Positions 51,162 to 60,563 of a stretch of DNA of 64,000 nucleotides are shown here, piece after piece. The notes beneath the pieces are model-generated. The model searched no databases. It saw only the letters and a list, made by a program, of their open reading frames with translations, and had not been told where the DNA came from. Each line of letters opens with the position of its first letter. The stretch's first letter is position 1. The position numbers and the translations under genes were made by a program. Source of the DNA: Closterium sp. NIES-65 (taxonomy: Eukaryota; Streptophyta; Zygnematophyceae; Desmidiales; Closteriaceae); contig CANXME010001992.1 of assembly GCA_948144175.1 (NCBI GenBank), forward strand, positions 248,001 through 312,000, written 5' to 3'.

Positions 51162-54100
51162 AGCACCCCCAGGCTCCGCACCCCCAGGCTCAGCACCCCC
51201 AGACTCAGCACCCCCAGGCTCAGCACCCCCAGACTCAGCACCCCCAGGCTCAGCACCCCCAGGCTCCGCGCCCCTGGACTCAGCACCCCTAGGCTCCGCA
51301 CCCTCAGGCTCAGCACCTCCAGACCCGGCACCCGCAGGCTCAGCACCCCTAGCAGCACCAGAGTCAACAGCTACCTCGACAGGCTCGACTGCGTCTACCT
51401 GAGACACACCTGACGGGGCAGGACCCTGAGGGGGGAGGGGGTCTATCGGGGGGGGACCTGGCGCAAGGAAGAGCGGCGGCGGGGGGAGGGGCGCAGTGCG
51501 GTAAGGGAAGAGACGGTAGTAAGGAACCGACTCGTCAAAGGTGACGTCCTGGGAGGACAGAACACGGCGCGAGGTGGGGTGGTAGAACTGCCACCTAGGC
51601 GCGTCAGGGGGGAAGCCAAGGAAGACGCAGGGAACAGCACGGGTGGACAGCTTGTCCGCAAACAAGTCGCGGACAAACGCCTGAGATCCCCAGACCCGAA
51701 ACGCAGATGCATCGCCAACCTTCCCCGTCCACTGCAAGGTGGGGGAGGTCTTTGGCAAGGAGACCCGGGGCTGAAGGTTGAGCTGATGCGCTGCGTACTG
51801 AACCGCAAACGACCACAGAAAATGGGGGCAGCCGCATGGATCATGGACTTACGAGCGACGTCCATGACCATGCCAATGCGGCGCTCAGCAATCCCATTTT
51901 GCTGTGGAGAGGCCGGAAGTGTGAAGGTCTGGCGGATGCCCTGTGCTCGACAGAAGGCTCCGAGACGGGCAGAGGAAAACTCCCCGCCTCTGTGAGAGTG
52001 CAGACGCAGAACAGGAAAGTCCGAGCCGAAACTCTCTCTGAGCTGGAGACGAGCTGCGCGGATCCAGTCGATCAACACCTCAGTGACGTCACCCTTGCTG
52101 CGCAAGGGGAAGACTGTGGAGTAACGCGAGTAGTCGTCAACCACCAACAAGAAGTAACGCTCGTGCCCCTGGCCACGGACGCGGGCTGGGCCCCACACGT
52201 CCATGTGAAGATTCTGCAGCGGAGCCTCTATCGGAGGAAAGTCGGAGGAGTGAGGGGCGGCGCGCTGTCGCCCCTCGACGTAGGGGACGCAGGTAGGGGC
52301 AGGCCCTGGAGGGAGGGTAGGGAGAGACCGGGGGAGACCAGAGACAAGGACACGGGAGGCCATGCCTCGGAGACGAGGCAGGGAGGGGTGACCAAGGCGG
52401 TGGTGCCAAAGGAGAGTCTGGTGGGACAGGAGACGACACGAGCAGGGAGCAGACTCAGGACCAGACCTGGACGCTACAGCAAACACCTGACTTGACGCAG
52501 CTACCTGACCAGACTCAGCAGCCGGAGGAGACTCAGTAGTAAGTGTGTACAGGCTCGACCTTGGCCGACGGGTGAACGTGGCCAAGTGTCGGCCCGTCCG
52601 AGCACACGTGCAGTGGGTCACCCTCTGACTCGCAGGAGTGAACTGGTCAACCCCCCTATCTTGTAGATCAGCTCCACTCACCAAGTTCTTAGAGAACGAG
52701 GGGAGGTAGAGACCTGACAGGGTGCCAGAGGGGGCTGCCGGGCACGGTAAGACAGTGGAGAAGCTAGCAAGGACAGGACCCCCATAGGGGTCCGCCAGGG
52801 AGACTGCAACCAGCCGACTAAGCGGCGTAAGCGTGGTGCGGTCTCGAAAGAAGGAGCGGGAAGCACCCGAGTCAAGGGTGAAGGTGTGTAAGGCCTGGGC
52901 CGACGTAGTACCTGAGAGAGCAGACTCACCAGCACCTAGGGCAGCAGACGCACTAGCACCTAGAGCAACAGCCTCACCAGCACCTAGAGCAGCAGCCTCA
53001 ATGTCCGGGTCAGGCGGAACACACAGGTAACAGTCACCGTCAAAGCTATCAGACACAGCATACATGACAACAATAATAGCATCACTATCAAGATCATAGA
53101 TAGCAACCCCCGCCCTAGACAGCTCTCCCCAGCGAGGGATCTCAGTGGCGTCAGGGAACTGGTGACGCCACGCGTCCGTCAGGCGGCCGAAGCAGCGCTG
53201 GGTGGAGTGCGGGCCCCCGCACTGCTCACCAGCGCGGTCGCCGGTACGGAGGACGTAGGAGCAGGGACCAGTACCCCCACCGCGTTGACGCGCAGCGTAC
53301 CACTCACGAAGCTGCTGAGGGGACAGGGTCTCACGACTGCGCTGCTGCTACTGGCGCGGACCACCACCGGACCCACTCCTCTGCACAGAGCCGCGACCAG
53401 CTCCACCACTGCTGCCGCCGCCTCCGCCACCTCCGCCGCCTCCGCCACCTCCGCCGCCTCCGCTCCCTCCGCCACCGCCGCCGCCTCCTCCGCCTCCACT
53501 GCTGCCACCGACACCTCCACCCCCGCCACCATTCCCACCACCACCCCCACCCCCTCCACTGCCTCCACCACCACCTCCACCGCCCCGGCTAGCCCCTCCA
53601 GCGCCCTTGCCCCCCTTGCCCTTGCCGGTGCGGCGTCTCCCATTAGGGGTAGACGCAGCGCCCACCAACTCGAAACCAACGAGGTCGGCCGCAGCACCAG
53701 AAGCAACAGAGGGCAAGAGGGGGGAAGGGGAACACCCCTCAAAGACGGGGGTGCAAGGGTCACCACGAGAGGCTCCTACAGCGACTATGCTCTTCTCTGC
53801 TGCTAGGAGGCGCTCCTCGAGGAGGTCAACGGTGAGTGTGGTGGGGCAAACTGAGAGGAAGTGGTCCCTGAATAAGCGAAGGGAGTTAGGGAGCCGGGTG
53901 AGTGTAGTAGAGGGTGATGTACATGGGGGGGGGGGTTCTTGGCACAGAACTCAGCAGGAAGCGCAGCGCGGTAGCGAGTGTCACTAGTGCGGAGGTGCGT
54001 AATGAGGTCAGCAATTGTGGGAAAGGCAGCAAGGTCAGGGAAGAGGTACGGTAGCATGAGGCGGCTCGGCGCAGCAGTGGCAGGGGAAGAGTAGCGTGCA

Positions 54101-54396
54101 ACTACAGCGTCTTACAAGGTCTTAGCACTCTTGTTCAGGCTAAAGTGCGCACGCTCAGTGGTCGGTAAGTGGCGACGCACAGCAAGACGGAGAGCAGCAT
54201 CGCGTGTGGCCCACTGTGAGCGAACAGTGCTGCCAGCAGTAGCAGGCGGGGCAGGAGAGGCACCAGAGGTGAGATCGAACAGGGAGAGTCCGTCTGCCCT
54301 ATCGCACTGTAGGAACAGCTGGAGGTCATCGACCAAGACCTCAAAGTCAACAGCACGACCCTGAGCATCAAAGGTAAGGACACTAGGGGTAGCCAT
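51162..54396 (-). pseudogene. Copia-B Gag, protease and integrase, broken
   Basis: Minus strand from ATG 54394-54396 (MATPSVLTFDAQGRAVDFEV). Gag is interrupted by TAA at about 54112 (Tyr in Copia-A) and a frameshift in an 11-C run near 53926-53936. Then Gly-rich tract, knuckle, protease (TLDSGASRSFF, about 52860), pre-integrase and integrase. The second catalytic Asp is lost (HSHRGGEF for HSDRGGEF, near 52000), and a frameshift follows at AAAPIFCGR (about 51830). The frame resumes at TSPTLQWTGKVGDASAFRVWG and runs through a (GGAEP/GGAES)n linker to the miniature element. Confidence 0.88.
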
Positions 54397-54479
54397 GACT
54401 GCAGTGGCTTAGCAGGGAGTGATCTCACCAGTCCGAGTAAGTAGGGCTGGGGCGCGCCGGTAGGAACAGTAGCGGCTCG

Positions 54480-55390
54480 ACGGCAGGGCGGCTCGGCGGC
54501 TTGGCTGCTGGGCGGCTCGGCGGCTCGGCGGCTCCGCTACTGGGCAGCTTGGCGGCTCGGCTGTTGGGCGGCTCGGCTGTCGGGCGGCTCGGAGGCTTGG
54601 TTGCTGGGCGGCTCGGCGGCTCGGCTGCTGGGCGGCTCGGCGGCTCGGCTGTTGGGCGGCTCAGCTGCTGGGCGGCTCGGTAGAGGCGGCGATGGGGCCG
54701 CTAGGGGCGGCGATGGGGCCGCGTAGGGAGGGGAGCGACGACGGGGCCGCTAGGGGCGGCGACCGGGCCGCGTAGGGAGGGGAGCGGCGACGGGGCCGCT
54801 AGGGGCGGCGACGGGGCCGCGTAGGGAGGGGAGCGGCGACTTGGCCGCTAGGGGCGGCTACGGGGCCGCGTAGGGGCGGCGACGGGGCCGCGTAGGGGCG
54901 GCGACGAGGCCACGTAGTGGCGGCGACGGGGCCGCGTAGGGAGGGGAGCGGCGACGGGGCCGCTATGGGCGGCGGCGGGGCCGCGTAGGGGCGGCGACGG
55001 GGTCGCGTACTGGCGGCGACGGGGCCGCGTAGGAAGGGGAGCGGCGACGGGGCCGCTAGGGGCGGCGACGGGGCCGCTAGGGGCGGCAACAGGGCCGCGT
55101 AGGGGCGGCAACGGGGCCGCGTAGGTAGAGAGGCGGCGACGGGGCCGCTAGGGGCTGCGATAGGGCCGCGTAGGGGCGGCGACGGGGCCGCTAGGGGCGG
55201 CGACGGGGCCGCGTAGGGGCGGCGACGGGGCCGCGTAGGGGGGGCGACGGGGCCGCGTAGGGAGAGAGGCGGCGACGGGGCCGCTAGGGGCGGCGACGGG
55301 GCCGCGTAGGGGCGGCGACGAGGCCGCTAGGGGCCGCGAGGGGCCTGGAAGGGCGGCGAACAAGGCGCGCCTCGGGCAGGAGCGACTGAC
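54480..55390 (-). repeat. Copia-B leader: GC-rich tandem repeats
   Basis: Plus-strand reading shows two unit types: GGCGGCTCGGCTGCTGGGC (54480-54680), then GGGGCCGCGTAGGGGCGGCG (54690-55330). It lies between Gag and primer site, as in the other two copia elements, but with different units. Confidence 0.85.
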
Positions 55391-55462
55391 GCTCCGGTCA
55401 GAAAAAAAAAATCAGTGGTGGGCCAAAGGAAGCGTTCCCACTAGGGAACCTGCTCTATACCA

Positions 55463-55587
55463 TGTGAAGAAATGAGGAATGAATGAACTAGCACAAGGTT
55501 GGGTACAAGTAGGAGAGCCTAGGAAACTGTACCCCATAGTGTCTACCCCACTATAGCCTAGACAAGCTATATGATATAAGTTTGACA
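55463..55587 (-). repeat. Copia-B 5' LTR
   Basis: 125 bp; adjacent primer site TGGTATAGAGCAGG at 55449-55462 on the minus strand; right target duplication GCGCT at 55588-55592. Confidence 0.93.
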
Positions 55588-55592
55588 GCGCT

Positions 55593-56394
55593 CGCTCTCA
55601 TGCATGTATCCCACCTGCTCGCATAACGCCAGAAATCCGCTCCTGTGGTCCTGGACGGAACTGAGTTGGCGCCAAGTGCGGAGCTTCTGACGCGCCGCGA
55701 TCGAAGCCGCAATTGGCTCGAAACGAGCGCGCAGACTTGCGCACCACGCGTCCCACGTGCGATATTAGGGCACCTCCACGAAATACGACGGCGCCCAGGG
55801 TCCGTTTTGTCCTTCCCGTGTCGATAGAGTCGCGTAGTCTACCGGCTTCGTGACGATGACACGCCACTAGTCCATGGCGGGTCCTCGCAGCAATGACACG
55901 GCGTAGCGAATCGTCGCCGTATCCTCCGAGACGTAATTCGCGTCGAAGAAAACGTTCAACGTGAATAGCCACGCCTGAACGGTAGGACCACCCCGTTGAC
56001 TCGGGTCAAAACACGGCGGACGCTGCGGCTTCAGCGGCATCGGCGACGGTAGAGTCGATTCGCCGGCCGGCACGGAAATCAAAACTCGATGCTGGTTCCG
56101 GGCCGCATTCGTCGCGTCGGGGTGTGTCGTGCCGTGGTCGTCGTCTCCATCGTGGCGGACGACGCCATCACTAGCCGCGCTCGCGGGTTGCCCCACACTT
56201 CCATGTTGCGATGTCTGTGGTGTGGGCTATATCGGAGTGCCAGATGCTAGGGATTGTGTTCATGCAAGGTCATTCTGCAGGGAGGTGCGTTCCGCCGTTA
56301 ATGCCGCGATTTCTTCAGAGCTTTCGTGCAGTTGTTGCAGCAGCTCGTCCAGGCGGTCCTGCGTGAGGCTGGTGACGTCGATGCGTTCGGCCAT
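55593..56394 (-). pseudogene. Gypsy-2 Gag N-terminal part
   Basis: Minus strand from ATG 56392-56394 (MAERIDVTSLTQDRLDELLQQ). A helical N-terminus is followed by the Gag domain ([31 protein letters not shown]) also seen in Gypsy-1. In-frame stops: TGA and TAG near 56230-56270, TAG at 55867, TAA near 55765. Copia-B then interrupts at RIDRY; the frame continues at 40386. Confidence 0.85.
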
Positions 56395-56561
56395 TCCGAA
56401 GGGCGTCGGCTCGTCTTAGTCTAGGCGCTGTCGTGGCTGCACGCGTTTACGAGAGAACCGAGGACAGCGGCTCTTAGGGGCTAAGGTGCGTGAGTCCCTT
56501 CGAGTGAAAAATCAAAAGTTGATTTCCTGGGGTGCGGAGATGCGCGGTCAGAAAAGAAAGA

Positions 56562-56575
56562 GGCTCTGAATACCA
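56562..56575 (-). other. Gypsy-2 primer binding site
   Basis: Minus-strand TGGTATTCAGAGCC lies three bases from the 5' LTR. It matches the tRNA-Met site TGGTATCAGAGC apart from one extra T. Confidence 0.75.
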
Positions 56576-56577
56576 AG

Positions 56578-56904
56578 TGTAACGGGTGCAATGGATCTAA
56601 GTAGCGAGAATTCCATTAAGGTGTCAAATGAGTACAAAATGTGAGCGAAGGCATGAGCGAACATTTATACGCGAAACATGCAAACGGTAACGCAGTGCGT
56701 GCGAGCTAGCTAGTGCTACGCTGGCAGCGAGGTTCGGGCTAGTCCCGAAGCATAGGCCGACACGGCCGGCCCAGCAGTGCGAGGTTTGGTGAAACAGTGC
56801 GCGCGAAGTCGGCGAAGCCCCGTTAGCAGTAACGGGCGAACAACGGCTGCTGCTGTATGCGATGTTGCAGGGCACGCTAAGGAATATCGAGAAAATTCCT
56901 TACA
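56578..56904 (-). repeat. Gypsy-2 5' LTR
   Basis: 327 bp; about 19 differences from 28862-29188. Followed by target duplication CAACT at 56905-56909. Confidence 0.93.
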
Positions 56905-56909
56905 CAACT

Positions 56910-57645
56910 GCTTTGTTGCCAGTCCTCATCGCAAGTTGACGCGATACCGTTCTTGACCAGTTCTAGCTGTGAGCCGACAAGTTCGGGTATGAAGCAAAGA
57001 AGAGCCACCTGCCAAAAAAAAGAATCGCCGCTAAAGTATCGCCACTGACAGGGCTTCCGGCCCGTTCGGCTCGCCATGCGGCTGTGTTTGGCGCCACGAC
57101 ACTTTCGTGACCAACTAAGCGAAGTCGCCTGGTTGTGACGGCTCAATTTCCGACGCGCCAAGCGAAAACGGACACAACTGCCCGCGCGAGCGAAGGGAAT
57201 CAAGGTCTCCAGTTCTCGCCCAAACCCAACCAGACTAGCCGGTGAGCCACATCCAGACCAGGTCCGAACCGAGACGGTATTGCGACAAAAACCAGTGAGG
57301 CGACCTCGAGCCAGCCGAATCTGTCCCCCAATTACCAAACCAGAATTGTCACGGCGTCGCGTTCCGCACCAACCGGGGCGCTTGATTGTTTTCCTGCTTC
57401 AATATTATTCCCATCTTCCCGAAGCCGACTCGATTTTTGGGATCCCCCGCCCACCTGTTTGCTCCTGGCAAATCCAGGCAAGTGAGATCAAACAAAGCAC
57501 CAGGGGGACAGTGATTATTCATATTCCCATCAAACCACAGAACTGCGTCAAACCCTCGGTGTCTGTTTGATCCGAGTTAATATTCTGTTTACCTCAGTTC
57601 TTTCCCTCAAGAGACGGACACTCGTCGAGGAACATTCCATCCGCC
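56910..57645 (+). other. Upstream region of Cys-rich protein gene
   Basis: 736 bp of moderate-GC DNA without a recognised gene. It should hold the promoter and 5' UTR of the gene at 57646. No TATA box stands out. Confidence 0.4.
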
Positions 57646-59353
57646 ATGGCCGTCTCTCGCGCTGTGCTCCTGCTCCTCGTCCTCGTCCCACTGGCAGTCG
57701 CCCAACCCTACCCAAAATGTCCACTCACGGGGAAACTCCCCAAGCCCGCTAAGGTCATCCACACGCGATGCCCCGCAGCCGCGAAAATGTCGTGCTGCCA
57801 GGACTGCTTCGACCTGAACTACGCGATTCGGGCGTTAGCAACGAACGTTACCTCTGTCGTCGACGCGAACACGGGCGGCATGGGAACGCAACTGGGCGTT
57901 CCGGCGGACGTGTGCGGGTTGTTCAAGGGGTCGGAAACGTGTGAATTGCTCGTCGAGCAGCTCGTGTGCGCTGTCAGCTGCAACCCCGGTGAGTTTTGAG
58001 TCGACTCAAAAGTCACCCCTGTGAGGTGCGGTGTGAAAGACTCTCATCGCTCTCCTAGTAGGCCCCAGGATTTTCCGCCGGATTTTCTGCTTCTTGCTGA
58101 CGCTCCGACCCCGATTCCTCTTTCACTCACAGTTACGCTCTACGGTGTTTCTCCTACCACCCCTCCTCCTTCCCCTATCCCTCTTCTTTCCCCTCTTTCC
58201 TTCCCCCACTGTCCCCCACCTCTTCCCGCTCGTCCGCGTCAGACTCGGGCAACTACTTCAGCAAGGCGACCGGCGCACCCATCCTCAACATCTGCACGGC
58301 CTTCGCGCAGCAGGTGTACGACGCGTGCGGCACCCTCTCGTGTAAGCTCTCGTCCGACCCTTCCGAGTCCCATCGTTCATTCCTAACCTGACACGGGTCC
58401 CGAACCTGGTATGGCGCAGCACGTGTACGACACGTGCGGCACCCTCTCGTTTACCATCCCCAATTCATCCCGCTTTGCAATCCAGTGGATTCAACACTCA
58501 TATCGCACCCTACCCTGGGTTATCCCAGCAGCTGCGTGATTTGCGCCATATGCCGCGCTCCTAATCCCATCTGTCATAGACGAGGGGATGCTGACGATCG
58601 TGCCGTTGCGTACTATATCCCCTCCCGTTCCTTTATTTCAGTGGGCGAACTCAAAGTGGGTGATTTCCTCTTCACGCCCGCCGATCTGATTCAGTCCGTG
58701 CTCGTCCCCGTTATTAGCTCCGCCGTTCCCAACTTCAACGCCAGCATCAATGTAAGCAAACGTTGCAAAGAAACACTTGCATGCGTTTCGCCATTGTTCC
58801 CGACCGCTTCTAACCAAGCTAACATCCTCCCGCTTACTTTTGAACGTCCGTCACACCTGTCCAAAAACCAATGCTGCCCCCCCCCCTCTCCCCTCCCTTC
58901 GGCGCAAACCCTTTTCAGGACGTGGGCTGCTACGGCGGACCAGAGCAGGTTCCCTCCACCCCGCTCTGCTGCGATCCGCTCAACGTCCCCCGCCAATGCC
59001 CCAAGGGCGCGGTCAACCTCACCGGCTCCGCGGGTATCGTCGGGCGCAAACCCGCCGCCGCCATCTGCGCGGACTTCCCCTACTCCGCCACCACCGTCCC
59101 GTTCAAGCGCGCGCCCCTCCCCGCCACCGCCGCGCCGGAGCTTCCGCCCGCGACGACCGGACCTCCCCGCGGAGGACAGCCCAAGCCGAACACGCCTGCC
59201 GACGCCCCCGCTACAACCGCCAACACCGGCAAGCCCAGCGATCTCCCCGCGACCGCCATGGCTCCCCCTGGTCCCAAGGGCGCTGCGTCGAATCTGGTTT
59301 CCGCTGCTCTGGTGCTGCTCGCCACTGCCGTGGCTGCCGCTGTGGCTCTGTAA
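57646..59353 (+). CDS. Secreted Cys-rich protein, probable GPI anchor, folate-receptor-like (4 exons)
   Basis: Exons 57646-57988, 58243-58341, 58642-58751 and 58919-59353; GT-AG introns and matching phases give 328 residues plus TAA. Residues 1-19 form a signal peptide (MAVSRAVLLLLVLVPLAVA). The ectodomain has many cysteines: KCPLTGKL, SCCQDCFDL, CGLFKGSETCELL, LVCAVSCNP, ICTAFAQQVYDAC, CYGG, LCCDPLN. The SCC...C..L...LVCA.SC.P...I.IC..F...VY.AC spacing resembles the folate/riboflavin-binding receptor fold; NPC1-type N-terminal domains are an alternative. A Pro/Ala/Thr-rich stalk precedes a hydrophobic C-terminus (LVSAALVLLATAVAAAVAL) typical of GPI signals. The ligand is unknown. Intron 1 begins with a TTTTGAG palindrome and intron 2 has a relic of the exon 2 end. 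Confidence 0.8.
57994..58011. repeat. Perfect 18-bp palindrome in intron 1
   Basis: TTTTGAGTCGACTCAAAA begins five bases after the exon 1 donor of the Cys-rich protein gene. Same pattern as the urease-intron palindromes, with TCGA at the centre. Confidence 0.95.
58413..58450 (+). repeat. Relic of exon 2 end in the Cys-rich gene
   Basis: GCGCAGCACGTGTACGACAC and the following bases (AQHVYDTCGTLS) copy the end of exon 2 (AQQVYDACGTLS), 70-110 bp downstream in intron 2. The donor GT is changed to TT here. Confidence 0.85.
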
Positions 59354-60368
59354 AGAGTTACGAAGCTGCTAATAAAGAGGAAGGATAGCGTAGAAGGTCA
59401 CGGCGATGGAGCGGCAGATTCAGGGGGGCAGCTCAGCCCAGTAGCGGAAGAAAGGTACCGCTATAAATATACTGCAGTAACCCACACGTAGGTTTGATAG
59501 GCTGCTGCTGTTGATCACTAACAGCACTATTGTTTAGCAAAAGCCTTACATATATGAACAAGGTTCAGTCAACTCTGAGTTCCCGGTCAGCACATTCTGA
59601 AATGTTCCTCCATTTCAAGGACAAGGGACAGCACATTTCTTAGCTCTGCCAATTCGATTAGAACCCACGGCTGTACCAACATAGCAAATCAATAAGCAGC
59701 ATCCATGTGCTAGCACAATCTGTTAGCACAGATTTTACTTGCCATAACCATCTAGAGGGCCGCATGCTGATACAGCTGAAGAATTTATGGTAAGCACAAT
59801 ATTTGAAGGCATTAGCTTAGCATAGAGCTACAAGCACAGTGCTGGAAGAGTTTTGCAGTGAGCTGCTACTTGCTAGATACCGTGCCTGGACACCAGAAAT
59901 TTTCCCTAGATAATTGCTCAAAGCATTGAAACTCCTACTGGTAGATACCGTACAGTACCAGGACACCATAATTGATAACATGTATGATTTCTCAAGACAT
60001 TGAACAAGTGGATAGCTGACGAGTTGAAGGGGGCTGTACAGAAGAGAAGAGCGAGGGCTGGAATGGCTGCACACGACACCGCTTGGGTTGAGAGGAGAAG
60101 TGCGAATAGGGTGGACAGAGTTGAAGGACGTGTAGCCAAGGGAGGAATGTGACAGGCGACTATGTGCACATGTATCTAGCTGCTTCAGGCTGCTTTTCTG
60201 GCTGCTTCTCAAGCATCCAGTACCATCACGAAGCATCGCAGCAGCTCACGAAGCTGCTCAAGTGACACCTCTTGATGCCCAGGGCCAGGGCCAGGAAAAC
60301 CGCTGCGAATTGGGCCCAAGAGGCAAACTCCTGACGTCCGACCCCAGGGTGAATAACCCTGGCCACAC
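59354..60368. other. Convergent 3' intergenic region
   Basis: About 1 kb between the ends of a plus-strand and a minus-strand gene. It is less GC-rich, with short repeats of GTAGATACCGT (59930s) and CTAGATACCGT (59870s). It presumably holds both 3' UTRs; no gene recognised. Confidence 0.4.
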
Positions 60369-60527
60369 TCAGCGAGGGCGAATTCCCCTGGGCCCTCTCT
60401 TGCTACCCCTCTTTCCTGATGTGCCCGCGCCAGAATATCCCCCGTGGCCGGCCCTCCCTCCGCCCACATAGTGAAAATCCTCATCGAAATCTGTCCAAGA
60501 GTAGGTAGTCTGGGAAGACGATGCAGA

Positions 60528-60563
<36 letters not shown>

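Larger units (their letters stand above)
40392..55587 (-). mobile_element. Copia-B: Ty1/copia element in Gypsy-2 gag
   Basis: 125-bp LTRs (40392-40516, 55463-55587; 2 differences) are flanked by GCGCT (40387-40391, 55588-55592). Minus strand; primer site TGGTATAGAGCAGG at 55449-55462 (one base short of the tRNA-Met match). It contains Copia-A (42703-49903) and a miniature LTR element (50575-51156); own length is 7403 bp. Its coding sequence is broken (stops, frameshifts, integrase catalytic change). Copia-A is a close relative in both pol and LTR motifs. Confidence 0.95.
28862..56904 (-). mobile_element. Gypsy-2: old Ty3/gypsy element hosting a retrotransposon nest
   Basis: LTRs of 327 bp (28862-29188 and 56578-56904) begin and end TG...CA and are flanked by CAACT (28857-28861, 56905-56909). 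I count about 19 differences in 327 bp (94% identity), far more than in any other element here. Removing Copia-C, Copia-B and one copy of each of their 5-bp duplications leaves 5534 bp, like Gypsy-1. On the minus strand the order is LTR, primer site, gag, -1 pol with chromodomain, polypurine tract, LTR. Many stops, frameshifts and a changed catalytic residue show that it is dead. It lies between UreD and the Cys-rich protein gene. Confidence 0.95.
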
